Assembly: GCA_025766275.1 (NCBI GenBank)
Contig: JAFKAC010000035.1
Location: forward strand, 496,001-560,000
Source: Lactarius indigo
Lineage: Eukaryota; Basidiomycota; Agaricomycetes; Russulales; Russulaceae
Length of the DNA stretch: 64,000 nt
Direction of reading: 5' to 3'
Shown in pieces: positions 32,950 through 43,837 of this stretch. Every line of letters begins with the position of its first letter. Positions within the stretch are counted from its first letter, which is position 1. The notes under the pieces were generated by a model, which made no database searches, had not been told where the DNA came from, and saw nothing but the letters and a program-made list of their open reading frames with translations. The position numbers and the translations under genes are program-made.

Positions 32950-35731
32950 CCGTCCTTCAGAACCCGTTCGAATTAGAAGTTGACGCCTCGGGTTACGCGG
33001 TGGGAGCCGTCTTACTACAAAAGAAATCTGATGGCAAGCGACACCCCATAGGTTACTACTCGGTGACACTGTCTGAAGCCGAAAGAAACTACGACATTTA
33101 CGACCTAGAGCTGCTCGCAATAGTCAAGGCCCTACAGAACTGGCGGCCACTCCTCGCAGGTGCCCCCCACAAGATTAAAATCTATTTGGACCACCTAAAC
33201 CTACAATACTGGAAGTCACCGCAAAAGATCAGCAGACGAGTTGCCAGGGAAGTACTTGAACTTTCGGAATACGATTTCGAAATTCATCACATTAAAGGAA
33301 AAAACAATGGGAGAGCAGATGCCCTGTCAAGATGACCGGACTACGACCAAGGAGTCGAAGACAACAGCGAAGTAGTGGTCCTGCCTCCCAAAGTTTTTGT
33401 ACGGACCCTTAACACCGCGCGCACCTTCATCGCAAACCCAAACCTGCTGCAACCGCGACATCAGCAGGACGAGGCAGTCATCAAGATTTGGATTGACCCT
33501 CATCACCTAAAGAAAATACAAGGAGAATGGTATAAGGACGGCAGGTTCATGATCACCGGGCCCGCGTCAACTCAACGTACGCTAATACACGACCATCACG
33601 ACTTGCCAATACACGGTTATCCGGGAATTGCGAGAACCCAACGCATCCTGGAAAGACACTACTGGTGGCCGCGACTCCGAAAGGACGTATATGAATACGT
33701 GCAAGGCTGCGCAGAATGCCAAAGGAATAAAGTTAACACGAGGCCCATACAAGCTGCGCTGCATCCCATCACGCCAATACTAGAAGCTATGCCGTTCCAC
33801 ACGGTGGCGGTAGACTTCATCACCAAACTCCCCATTTCCAGAGGGGCTGACAGTATACTAACGGTCACGGATCACGACTGCAGTAAAGCCTCTGTTTTTA
33901 TTCCATGCAAAGAGGAGATTACCACGGAAGAAGTGGCGACTCTGTATGTCGCCCAGGTGTTCAAACACTTCGGGCTGCCGCGCAAGATAATAAGCGATCG
34001 CGACCCCCGCTTCACGTCCAAATTCACCCGAGAAGTATGCCGCATTCTGGGAATACAACAGAACATATCCACCGCATACCATCCGCGTACAGACGGACAG
34101 TCCGAACGAACTAACCAATGGCTGGAACAGTACCTACGCTTCTGGGTAAATGAGTGACAAGATAACTGGGCAACTTATCTACCAATCGCCGAATTCGCGC
34201 ACAATAACTGGCCACATGAACACACCAAAGAGTCGCCATTCCAACTTCTGATGGGGTACAACCCGCAAGCGGATTGGACGGATAAGCCATCCCCCATTCC
34301 CCTCGCTACCGCACGACTGACACAACTGAAAGAAGCTAGAGACAACGCCCGACGCCTCATAAAGAAGGCCCAAGAGTCATGGGTACGCAACAGAGATACG
34401 CCCAAGTTCAGCGTCAACGACCTCGTGTGGCTCGAAGGCAAGCATCTTCGAACCAATCAGCCTACAGCGAAATTAGCGGCGCGACGCCACGGACCCTTTC
34501 GGGTGATACAGGTGATGTCCCCTTACAACTATCGATTGGAACTTCCCACGCAGTGGAGCATCCACCCAGTGTTTCACATCGATCTTCTCACCCCGTACAA
34601 GCAAACTTCCTTACATGGGGAGAACTTCACAAGACCACCGCCCGAACTGATAGATGGAGAAGAGGAGTACGAGGTCGAGGCCATTCTAGACACTCGGCAT
34701 TTCGGCAGAGGAAGACGCCTCCAATATCTTGTCAAGTGGAAAGGGTACCCAGACTCGGAGAACCAGTGGGTCAACAAGGATGACGTCTTCGCACCGGAAG
34801 CGCTCCGCCTGTATCAGGAAACGCAGACCCACGGTAGAAGAGATAAAGTAGGAGTCGTTCGGACAGAGGACAGTCATCCCCTCTTCATTCGCTCCGCTAT
34901 TACTCTCATGCCCACTTCCCCACTATGACATGTCACACAAGCGCAGCTCCTCGACTCCCTCACAGAAGATGCCCGCGCCCTCTTGGCTGAGGACGACAAC
35001 ACCGAAGTTCCCAACGCTCAGCTCACGCCATGGACGCCTCTTACACCAGCAGAGGGGCCCATCACCGCACAAGAATGGATCAACGTCATCACCAGATTTC
35101 CCGATCCAACAACCACCCCCGACGACGACCGAGCCGTCGTCCATGTCTTCCGAAACGATCGCGGCGAGCGCGAACCCATCGCCGCTATCCCCCCAAGCGA
35201 CGACCTCATTGGCGTTCGCGGAGTTTTCCCGAGCGACGACCAGCGTTCAAGCGCTGATGGAGTACGAGTTGGAGGGGTGGAAGAGAGTAGCAGCAGCATG
35301 GCAGAAGGAGCAGTTGGACTCGGCAGCGGCCTGACTGAGGGAGATGCGCAAGCGACGGCAGCGATGGCGGCAGCTGAGGCTGGCCATGACGACGAAGATT
35401 ATTACCCGGCGAGACACTCCTTCCTTCGAACGAAACGCGACCCTGATAATCCCCTCATCACGCCCTGGCTCGTCTACACCGACGGGTCCCCCATGTATCG
35501 AGGATGTGTGCGCGTGCCTGGTGCCGCCGATCACCGTCCGTTCACCACCGCCGAGGACCCTGCGCATGTCATTGCGCCTGAAGGGTTCCGGGCGAACCGA
35601 CGACCCCATTACATTTGATACCCCATCACCGGACCAGACGGAGTAGAGAGGGACGCATCGCACGTCCAGATTATCGGGGGGGCGGACCCCCTCATACTAG
35701 GGGTTATACCGGGCTCACCACACATCTATTG

Positions 35732-35934
35732 TAGGGGGGTAAAAGCTAATTCGGTAAAGGGTTAATGGTGGGTTTATGGGTTTAATCTCTCCATTTGAGA
35801 TCCAATATAGTCCCTCATATATAGGATGTATAAACATGGGCGTCGAAAGTTCATCTGCATCAGCAGATAGGTCGTGTTTGTACTTGAAATATACGTTTTA
35901 TTGTATTCCGAGTAGCATGGTATATTCTGGGAGC
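35732..35934. other. Junction segment after truncated element A
   Basis: About 200 bases between the end of homology to copy B and the palindromic array. No gene or repeat is seen. The break point lies in a T/G-rich stretch; nothing shows whether deletion or insertion of another element caused it. Confidence 0.4.
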
Positions 35935-36828
35935 CCAAACCGGCCGCGTATAATGAGATACGATATACGCGGCACCTTTTGGGTTCCAATATTTCCCAAA
36001 CTGGCCACATATAATGAGATGCAATAAACGCAGGTAAGTATGTAATGAATCTGATTATACACAGCACCATTTTGGTGTGAAAGCGACCTCAAAAAGTGCC
36101 GCGTATAATCAATCTGATTATACGCGGCGCCTTTTGAAGTCAATTTCATACCCAAAGGGTGCCATGTATAATGAGATTGAATATACGCGGCACCTTTTTG
36201 ATATGAAATTGACTTCAAAAGGCGCCGCGTATAATCAGATTGATTATACGCGGCGCCCTTTGGGTATGAAATTGACCTCAAAAGATGCCACGTATATCCA
36301 ATCTGATTATACGCGGCGCCTTTTGAAGTCAATTTCATATCAAAAAGGTGCCGCGTATAATCAGATTGGATATACGCGGCACCCTTTAAGGTCTCTTTTA
36401 TATCAAAGGGTGCCACATATAATGGTATAGGATATATGCGGTGCCTTTTGATATGAAAGCGACTTCAAAAGGCACCGCGTATAATCAGATTGGATATACG
36501 CGGCGCCTTTTGAGGTCAATTTCATACCCAAAGGGTGCCACGTATAATGAGATTGATTATACGCGGTGTCTTTTGAAGTCAATTTCATATCAAAAAGGTG
36601 CCGCATATATTCAATCTCATTATACGCAGCACCCTTTGAGGTTGCTTTCATATCAAAAAGGTGCTGTGTATAATGAGATTGAATATACACGGTGCCTTTT
36701 TGATATGAAATCAACCTCAAAAGGTGCCGCGTATATCCAATCTGATTATACGCGGCACCTTTTGAGGTCGCTTTCATATCAAAAGGTGCCGTGTATGAGT
36801 GATAGTCCATATACCTGGTGAAAAGAAA
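35935..36828. repeat. Tandem array of 63-base palindromic units
   Basis: About 14 imperfect copies. Each unit has a near-perfect palindrome of about 37 bases built on GGYGCCGCGTATAATC and its complement GATTATACGCGGCGCC around a short centre, then a spacer of about 26 bases (TTTTGAAGTCAATTTCATA with TCAAAA) that occurs in both orientations. Because 63 is divisible by three and the units lack stops, long frames are open on both strands; they are a by-product. Copies differ mostly by transitions. It is bordered by truncated element A and the copia-split gene. The origin is unknown: a minisatellite, or subterminal repeats of a DNA transposon. Confidence 0.85.
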
Positions 36829-36990
36829 AGATAGAAGATAGAATATTATGGGCTTACATGGAAATGTCTCATGGAATATGATAGAACTTGAGCTTTCTTA
36901 GATGCCATGGCAGGATATCCATTTTTCAGTGGCCATTTTTGATAAGCAATCACAAGACCATGCTCCATTGCCTGCTTGATCGTGGGATGT

Positions 36991-37532
36991 TGTTGAAGCG
37001 CAGAACTAACAAGCAAGAAATAAGCTTGGACAGCTAGTAGGACAAGTTAACTTCAGAGGTGAAGGGAACTCTATTACAACTGCATACCTAGTAGGACAAG
37101 TTACTATAAAGGAGCAACGCCTATGAGTAAAGGTAATAAGAGAGGTAAAGAGAAAGGGACTTACACTTCAGAGGTGAAGGGAACTCTGAAGTGTAGAGGC
37201 GAAAACAGCAGTCCTTATATACAGGACGCTTAGCTAATGATGGTCTGTGCGCACTGGTGACCCAAACACAATACAGGTGGTCTGTGCGTCAGAGGGAGAA
37301 ATGCCATTGGATGGCAGAGAACAATAGCTGCCTAAAGCAGACAATACCGGTATCTTAACAATAGAAAGAACAATAAGAACCATATATGGATCTGACAATA
37401 AAGATAAACAAAAGCGGTCCGTATGAGTCCGGAGTGTCCATAAGTCCATAAGGGACAGATACCGTATTTAGTATGTGGGCTGACTCAATCAGATCCCACG
37501 AGACATGTGACTTTAACAGTCGCGTCTCAACA
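36991..37532 (-). repeat. 3' LTR of the copia element
   Basis: 542 bases, matching the other LTR with one substitution seen. Internal direct repeats include two copies of cttcagaggtgaagggaact and two of ctagtaggacaagtta. It lies downstream of the ORF in element orientation. Confidence 0.93.
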
Positions 37533-37540
37533 TCCCTCCA
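37533..37540 (-). other. Polypurine tract of the copia element
   Basis: TGGAGGGA on the minus strand, directly abutting the 3' LTR, the expected plus-strand primer site. Confidence 0.6.
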
Positions 37541-37883
37541 TGATAGAGACAGTCCACAAGAGTGGTGTAAGCATTGAGTGAAAGTGCCTTGGCAGGACAC
37601 TTTATTGCTTTAACTGTTACTATGAGAAATGTTTTGATTCTCTGGTTAGAAAGAATCTATGTAGGCAGAAGTCCTGATAAAGGACAACTTTTTGGAGGTC
37701 TTCATGCACTGCTCTATGAGGATAATGTAGTTCTAAAGAACTACTTTTTGAAGAGCCATGAGCCGAGAGATAAGATGGAACAGGTCCAACTTCTTCAGTT
37801 CTTTAAGAAGGGTTTTTCTTAGCTATTAAACTAGGAAGTCTGTTGCAAGTATACACAACAATTCGACGTCCTAGAACCCATCT

Positions 37884-40800
37884 TTACACTATTCCTAGAT
37901 CAGCAACCATTTTTTCAAAGGGTTCTCTGGGCAGTGACTTAGTGAGTCCATCTGCAACCATTTCCCCTGTGGGTGTACGTATCAGGTGTATAACCTTGTT
38001 TTCTACATATTCCCTGACTACATGGTGCTTGATCAGGATGTGTTTGGAACGTCTCCCAGTGACAGGGTTGAGAGCTAAGTCCACAGCACCCTTATTGTCA
38101 CAGTGCAGAGGGATGGGGGAGGATACCTCATACCCCAGTTCTCCAAGGAAGGTGGCATACCACTGAGCCTGATTGGAGGCGTCTGAGAGGCTCATATATT
38201 CTGCCTCAGTGGTAGACTGCGCAATTGTCTTTTGCTTTCTGGTACACCAAGAGATGGCTCCATTCGCAAGCAGGTAGACAAAACCTGAGGTGGAGTGCTT
38301 TTCTTCCTGATCTCCCCAGGAAGCGTCGCAGTAGCCATGAAGGCCTTCACCACCATTGCCATTCCCTCCAGCATAGCGTAATGAGTAGTCCTTGGTGCTA
38401 TTAAGATAGGCTAGGACATACTTGGCTAGGCGTAAATGCTGAGGTGAGGGGTTGGAAGCAAATTGGCTAAGGCGCGCAACAGCGAAGGAAATATCAGGTC
38501 TGCTTCCAATCTGCGCATATAGCAGAGACCCGATAATCTGTTGATACTTCTTAATTTCAGAAGTAGAGGCCTGATCTGTGTACTTGATCAAGTGTGCCTC
38601 GGCGCCAGAAGGAAGAGGGGTATATACTGGATTGGAATCAGACATTCCAAAGCGTTCCACTACATCGCGGATGTAATCTGACTGGTTGATTTCCATGGTG
38701 CGATTACCACGATCTCTGGTGATGTTAACACCGAGATAAGATTGAATTTCTCCCAGATCGGTCATCTCATATTGGCTAGATAGAGAAGCCTTCAGATCAT
38801 TGATCTTTGATAAGGAACTTCCGAGTATAGTGATGTCATCTACATATAAGATCACGAAAAGTGTATCACCCCCCTCTTGAAGATGATACACGTATACTCC
38901 TGCATCAGAGTACGTCCGCGTGAAGCCTAGGTCGACTAAGACCCCATGGAACTGCACATTCCATGCGCGGGAAGCTTGTTTCAGGCCATAGAGGGCCTTC
39001 TGTAGCCGGCACACAAGGTGCTCGGAGCCAGCTGTGACGAAACCGACTGGTTGCTCCATGTAAATTTCTTCCTCCAGTTCCCCATGAAGGAATGCCGACT
39101 TGACATCCATCTGGTGAATGTGCCAGTCTTCAAGCGTAGCCAACGCGAGAAGGAGTCGCAGGGACTCAAAGCGGGCAACTGGGGAGAAAGTTTCGTCAAA
39201 ATCCACCCCCTCTAGTTGGGTGAACCCTTTTGCCACTAGCCTAGCACGAAAGCGTCCATCTGCTTTCTTCTTAAATACCCATTTACACTTAACCACCTTC
39301 CTTCCTTCAGGAAGGGGTTCAAGCCTCCAGACATCAAGCTTGTCGAGAGCGTCCAGTTCATACTGGCACGCTTCAAGCCAATCGACAGCTTGGTCAGACT
39401 CCATAGCCTGCTTAAATGTCTGCGGGTCCTTGTAGCCAGGAACCTCGGCAGCGTTCAGCAGGTCCATCATACCCAGTCTGCTACTCCCAGGCACAAATTC
39501 ATCGTTCTCCTCCGTGTAGTAGCGGGGATTTGTGAATCGTACCCTGGTCCCACGCCTTGGGCGAGGGGGTGAAGTAACTGGCCCATTCCTCGGAGATCTA
39601 GGTGTTTCCCTAGGAGGAGAGATGTCCCTATTGAAGTTAGGGGCAGGGATTGGGGCAGTTACTACAGGCGGTCTCCCTTGCGAGCGAGTGCAAGGGCGCC
39701 TTGGGGTGGTAGGAGCAGGTGCTTGGGATGGAGGAGTGTGATATATTGTCTGGTCTGCGGGGTTTGGAGAAGTGTTGGGGGGTGTGCTAGGCTGTTGTAT
39801 TGGTACTGCGGGCACCTGGACAGGTGGTAAGACAAAGACTGGTGTCTGAGGTGCCGCAGGGGCAACAGCTGGCGTAGGCTGACTAGGCACTACAAAGAAT
39901 ATCTCACCGGCAACAGCAGCCCCTTTCGCAGGTTCGCCGGACACGGGAGAAGTGATTGGTTGGTTGGAGTGACTAGTCAGGTCACTCAGGGATGGGAAGG
40001 TAGCTTCGTCAAATGTAACATCTCGTGAAGAGACGAAGCACCGGCTATGTCTATCCCAGAGTTTGTAACCCTTTGAATTGGGTTCATAGCCCACAAACAC
40101 GGCTTCCTTTGATTTAGGGTCTAATTTGCGCCGGTTGTGTTCTGGTACATGATAGTAGGCTTTGCAGCCAAATACTCTAAGGTAAGAGACATCTGGGACT
40201 GTACCATCCCAGAGCTCCAGCGGAGTTTTCCACTCATTAGAACGGGTGGGAGTGCGATTATAGATGTGCACTGCAGTTTGAACTGCTTGTTCCCAAAAGC
40301 CAAGGCTAAGACCTGCATGATGAAGCATGCTGGTGCCTTTTTCCATGATAGTGCGGTTAAACCGCTCGGCTCTCCCGTTCTGTTGTGGAGAATACGGCAT
40401 CGTAAGCATATGCTCAATCCCTTCCTCCAGAAGAATGTCTTTAAGGACATTGTTGACATACTCGCCACCTCGATCTGAGTGCAGGGTTTTAATGGGCTTA
40501 TTTTGTTGTTTTTCAGCCCATGCCTTGTAGTGTAGGAAGGCACCCGTGAACTCGTCTTTGGATTTCATAGGGATGACAACTGCAGCTTTTGAGAAGTCAT
40601 CTATGAAGGTGGCAAAGTATTTGTTGCCCTGGATAGAGTTACTCTGTAGTGGGCCAACAAGGTCACTGTGCACAAGTTCAAGGGATTCTTGTGCACGCTT
40701 CTGGGAAGGAGGAAAAGGTTTGCGGGTGGACTTGCCAAGTTCACACCCATGACAGGGACCTTCTTCCTCAGGGGATTCATCTATGTTTAGTCCTTTTACG

Positions 40801-42410
40801 GACTTCGGAGCATATCTTTGGAGCGCTTCTTTGGACATATGTCCCATGCGCTGATGCCAGACATCAAGGCTAGCAGATGCAGTTGCTTGGGCATTTACTT
40901 TATGGTGCCCATCAAGCCAATATAGGCCTGAAGCCTTGTGTCCTTCCGCAATGGTTTTCCCATCATACCTTATAGCAAAGGTAGTGGCATCAAAACTTAC
41001 TATGGCCCCCTTAGCTGTTAGGGCAGGGGTGGACAGTATACGCGAATGCATATTAGGTAGGTGCAGCACATTGGAGATTTTTAGGTCATACCCAAAGTTG
41101 GTATGGATTGTTACCGTTCCAGTGCCAACACTCCTTAGCAAGGAGTTATCTCCTAGAAGTACTTCAACACCTTTGTGAGGGGTGTAGGTGTCGTAGTCTT
41201 CTATGTGGGGGGTAAAATGTGCTGATGCCCCACTGTCCATCATCCATTTTGATGCAATCTGGGTACTGTGTGTACCCATCGTGTAAAGGGAAACCTGAGG
41301 TACTTCATGTACCTCCTCTATTTTGCCAGAGCCATTGACTATAGTAAATAGTCGGCTCTTTGGTACAGGTATGCTATTTAACCTGTTTGCCGGAAGTGAG
41401 TCCGGCACCTCTACTGCGGTATTCTGGGCGGCTTTTGCCCGCTGTCCTGCCTTCCCCTTCTTTGCATTCTCCTGGTCCCGTTTGAGTTTGTAACATTCTG
41501 GCTTTTTATGGCCAGGCTTTTTGCAGTAGTGGCAGATTATGTCCGAAGACACAGAGCTGCCCGATGGCCGCGCCTCATGAGCGTGAGGGGCCGAAGATTT
41601 TTTGACGGGGGCGACCTTATTGTAGGACGCTACGGGACCGGCGAGACGAGATTCCTCGTTGATGAACCTGTTGATGAGGTCCTGAGGTTGGAGGTTAGAG
41701 GGGGGGCCAGAGGCCAGGATGGTGCCAGCTATGGTGCTGTAGGATGGGGGGAGCGCGTCTAGAAGAATGAAGGACATTTGCATGTCCGAGACGGGCATCC
41801 CTTGTTCCACCAGGGTGTTCCTCAGGTCCAGCATTTTTTGGAGCTGAGGCAGGAAGGGGCTACCTTCCTGAAGCTTGGTGTTTGCCAAGCCCACCCAAAT
41901 ATTAAAGGTGGCCATAGAGCCAACCTGACCATAGAGGTTCTCCAACTCCACAAACTTGTCATGGACAGTTGGGAAGATGTGGGAGGAGTGAATACCAGAT
42001 AAGACCTCCGTTGTCACTGATAAAAATAGGAGGCCAGTGATGACCTCCTCTTGTTTTGCCCAGAGGGCAAGGATGGCGAGTCCCTCATCTGTAGGGCCAG
42101 TGGGCCCCACAGCACCTGCTGCGAGAGGGGGATGTTGGGGCACTGAAGCAGGGGCACCGTGTGTAAGGTGCCTGCTGCACCCATTCATCAGCATGAGGGA
42201 GGTAAAGGTGGCAGACCAAGTCTGCCAGTTGGTGCCATCCAACTTGGCGAGGGTGACGGACGGAGGGAAGACGAGATGGAAAGACATTTGAGATGTTTTG
42301 TGTATCTGGTTCCAAGGAGCAGTCAGAACCAGCTCAGATCTTGGTAGAGAAGGTAAATGTCCAGCCATAGGAGCGCTATACTCCATAACACATATGGTGT
42401 CATGCCTCAA
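37884..42410 (-). CDS. Copia Gag-Pol polyprotein
   Basis: A single frame of 1508 codons. An ATG near residue 43 (MSFHLVFPPSVTLAKLDG) is an alternative start closer to the conserved Gag region. Order: Gag of the UBN2 type (LDGTNWQTWSATFTSLML), zinc knuckle CHYCKKPGHKKPEC, protease (WMMDSGASAHFTPH), integrase with HQRMGH...CHGCELGK and catalytic stretches HSDLVGPLQS, HSDRGGEYVN, YSPQQNGRAERFN, reverse transcriptase (KCKWVFKKKADG, DVKSAFLHGELEEEIYMEQP, active site LYVDDI) and RNase H (GYCDASWGD, TTEAEYMSLSDA, HCDNKGAVDLA). Integrase before reverse transcriptase defines Ty1/copia. No stop or frameshift is seen, and Gag and Pol are not separated. Confidence 0.97.
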   Translation of the reverse strand: MRHDTICVMEYSAPMAGHLPSLPRSELVLTAPWNQIHKTSQMSFHLVFPPSVTLAKLDGTNWQTWSATFTSLMLMNGCSRHLTHGAPASVPQHPPLAAGAVGPTGPTDEGLAILALWAKQEEVITGLLFLSVTTEVLSGIHSSHIFPTVHDKFVELENLYGQVGSMATFNIWVGLANTKLQEGSPFLPQLQKMLDLRNTLVEQGMPVSDMQMSFILLDALPPSYSTIAGTILASGPPSNLQPQDLINRFINEESRLAGPVASYNKVAPVKKSSAPHAHEARPSGSSVSSDIICHYCKKPGHKKPECYKLKRDQENAKKGKAGQRAKAAQNTAVEVPDSLPANRLNSIPVPKSRLFTIVNGSGKIEEVHEVPQVSLYTMGTHSTQIASKWMMDSGASAHFTPHIEDYDTYTPHKGVEVLLGDNSLLRSVGTGTVTIHTNFGYDLKISNVLHLPNMHSRILSTPALTAKGAIVSFDATTFAIRYDGKTIAEGHKASGLYWLDGHHKVNAQATASASLDVWHQRMGHMSKEALQRYAPKSVKGLNIDESPEEEGPCHGCELGKSTRKPFPPSQKRAQESLELVHSDLVGPLQSNSIQGNKYFATFIDDFSKAAVVIPMKSKDEFTGAFLHYKAWAEKQQNKPIKTLHSDRGGEYVNNVLKDILLEEGIEHMLTMPYSPQQNGRAERFNRTIMEKGTSMLHHAGLSLGFWEQAVQTAVHIYNRTPTRSNEWKTPLELWDGTVPDVSYLRVFGCKAYYHVPEHNRRKLDPKSKEAVFVGYEPNSKGYKLWDRHSRCFVSSRDVTFDEATFPSLSDLTSHSNQPITSPVSGEPAKGAAVAGEIFFVVPSQPTPAVAPAAPQTPVFVLPPVQVPAVPIQQPSTPPNTSPNPADQTIYHTPPSQAPAPTTPRRPCTRSQGRPPVVTAPIPAPNFNRDISPPRETPRSPRNGPVTSPPRPRRGTRVRFTNPRYYTEENDEFVPGSSRLGMMDLLNAAEVPGYKDPQTFKQAMESDQAVDWLEACQYELDALDKLDVWRLEPLPEGRKVVKCKWVFKKKADGRFRARLVAKGFTQLEGVDFDETFSPVARFESLRLLLALATLEDWHIHQMDVKSAFLHGELEEEIYMEQPVGFVTAGSEHLVCRLQKALYGLKQASRAWNVQFHGVLVDLGFTRTYSDAGVYVYHLQEGGDTLFVILYVDDITILGSSLSKINDLKASLSSQYEMTDLGEIQSYLGVNITRDRGNRTMEINQSDYIRDVVERFGMSDSNPVYTPLPSGAEAHLIKYTDQASTSEIKKYQQIIGSLLYAQIGSRPDISFAVARLSQFASNPSPQHLRLAKYVLAYLNSTKDYSLRYAGGNGNGGEGLHGYCDASWGDQEEKHSTSGFVYLLANGAISWCTRKQKTIAQSTTEAEYMSLSDASNQAQWYATFLGELGYEVSSPIPLHCDNKGAVDLALNPVTGRRSKHILIKHHVVREYVENKVIHLIRTPTGEMVADGLTKSLPREPFEKMVADLGIV

Positions 42411-43280
42411 GTGTGTGCGACTTGGATATAATTAGGTAGTGGAATCATTGTACTGATGGCTGCCTTATACTAAGATCCACAAAGCCCAAATGTTACTATG
42501 GGTAATAGTCATGCAACAGCTTTGTTGGCTTCGACGGAATAGGAGCTTTTGGTCCGGCGAAGGACTACTAAGTCTCTGTATCCCTCAGCCTTACAGCCTT
42601 GATGCTGGGGCTACTAAGGATCTATAGTAAAGGGTAGTACCCTAGAGAGGAGCCAACAGCGAGTTCAAGAGACAGTGATAGGGATCAACTCCCATAACAA
42701 CTGAATCTTCCGTCTGTGGAGTCTCTAGAACAGACCATTAAGGGTCTTGGTACTAAGTAACTAGACTAGTGATACATGCTATGCAGCGAATCCTGCACAA
42801 AGGGAGCGAATACTTCTCCTAGCAGAGGTCTAGTCATAGCTACTATGTATAGTACTAAGTAGCGTCTCCTAGTTGTATCAGAGGGAAGGACTTCTGGGTT
42901 TGACTATTAACCAGGCCTTCACACCCCTTAAAGTGACCCAGGTATTAACCGAGTATCACCCAACCATTAGAGAGGCTTATAGCCGCAAGGGTCTTCCCCT
43001 ATTGGCCTATGAAAGCACTTCCGGACGAAAACCGGGTATAGAAGATATGGTAGTGCGCACAGAGGAATTTGAGGTTATATAAAACCTCTCATGAGAACCT
43101 CCTTAGGAGGCTAGCCAAAATGGCACATGACCAAGGTCATGGTGGACAAGAAAGAAGGGTGTGTCGAAAGAGGATAGAGGATGCTCACTGAAAGTGTGGT
43201 GACGACAAAAAAGGTGTGGTCGGCTGAGAGAGAGCAAGATGACACAAGTAGATCTGATAAAGCAAGTTAGTTATTAGGCG

Positions 43281-43295
43281 TCAGGGCCCATAACC
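43281..43295 (-). other. Primer-binding site, half initiator-tRNA type
   Basis: On the minus strand GGTTATGGGCCCTGA directly follows the 5' LTR. It is complementary to the anticodon stem-loop of eukaryotic initiator tRNA-Met (CAGGGCUCAUAACC) except for one G-U pair. Drosophila copia and yeast Ty5 are known to prime from such a cleaved tRNA-iMet half. Confidence 0.65.
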
Positions 43296-43837
43296 TGTTG
43301 AAGCGCAGAACTAACAAGCAAGAAATAAGCTTGGACAGCTAGTAGGACAAGTTAACTTCAGAGGTGAAGGGAACTCTATTACAACTGCATACCTAGTAGG
43401 ACAAGTTACTATAAAGGAGCAACGCCTATGAGTAAAGGTAATAAGAGAGGTAAAGAGAAAGGGACTTACACTTCAGAGGTGAAGGGAACTCTGAAGTGTA
43501 GAGGCGAAAACAGCAGTCCTTATATACAGGACGCTTAGCTAATGATGGTCTGTGCGCACTGGTGACCCAAACACAATACAGGTGGTCTGTGCGTCAGAGG
43601 GAGAAATGCCATTGGATGGCAGAGAACAATAGCTGCCTAAAGCAGACAATACCGGTATCTTAACAATAGAAAGAACAATAAGAACCATATATGGATCTGA
43701 CAATAAAGATAAACAAAAGCGGTCCGTATGAGTCTGGAGTGTCCATAAGTCCATAAGGGACAGATACCGTATTTAGTATGTGGGCTGACTCAATCAGATC
43801 CCACGAGACATGTGACTTTAACAGTCGCGTCTCAACA
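43296..43837 (-). repeat. 5' LTR of the copia element
   Basis: 542 bases starting TGTTGA and ending TCAACA in plus-strand reading, upstream of the ORF in element orientation. About 885 bases of leader separate it from the ORF start at 42410. Confidence 0.93.

Larger units (their letters stand above)
30541..35618 (+). pseudogene. pol: Pol of chromovirus A, inactivated
   Basis: Protease (VDSGATDNFIRPSL near 30700), reverse transcriptase (YLRPSISPYASSFFFIKKKD; active site YMDD at about 31747), RNase H (ELEVDASGYAVGAVLLQ), integrase (a zinc-binding HH-CC region ending CAECQRNK, DDE residues in AVDFITKLP, IISDRDPRFT and YHPRTDGQSERTNQW) and a chromodomain (YLVKWKGYPDSENQW near 34740) are all recognisable. 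The frame breaks at the one-base deletion near 31983; after it the frame is interrupted by TAG 32097, the solo LTR, and TGA at 33333, 34155 and 34926. The protein cannot be made. Confidence 0.9.
27955..35731 (+). mobile_element. Ty3/gypsy chromovirus copy A, truncated
   Basis: Element A has a 5' LTR, primer-binding site, gag and pol collinear with copies B and C. Sequence shared with B ends near 35731, so the last coding part, the polypurine tract and the 3' LTR are gone. Lesions: a one-base deletion near 31983 (the sequence gtcaagacg where B has gtcaaagacg), a TAG at 32097, a 775-base solo LTR, and TGA codons at 33333, 34155 and 34926. No target duplication can be tested because the right end is missing. 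It is a dead copy. Confidence 0.9.
36991..43837 (-). mobile_element. Full-length Ty1/copia retrotransposon
   Basis: 6847 bases with 542-base LTRs at both ends, TGTTGA...TCAACA termini and a five-base target duplication GATGT (36986-36990 and 43838-43842). It carries one uninterrupted Gag-Pol ORF on the minus strand, a primer-binding site and a polypurine tract. The LTRs differ at one position that I can find (a C/T near 37430 and 43735), so the insertion is recent and the element may be active. Confidence 0.95.

Noticed and set aside
32856..33335. ORF beginning in the solo LTR and running into RNase H of copy A.
   Set aside because: Its first 30 codons are LTR sequence joined by the insertion; it is not a real fusion gene.
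36077..36821. Long open frames on both strands with 21-residue repeats, looking like a repeat protein.
   Set aside because: They follow directly from a 63-base palindromic DNA repeat without stops; both strands give the same kind of sequence, and there is no start context or conserved non-repeat part.
35935..36828. Regularly spaced repeats resembling a CRISPR array.
   Set aside because: The spacers are not unique, units are palindromic end to end, no cas genes are present and the genome is eukaryotic.
37574..37822. 82-codon plus-strand ORF in the copia 3' untranslated region.
   Set aside because: Antisense to the element, no motif; likely chance.
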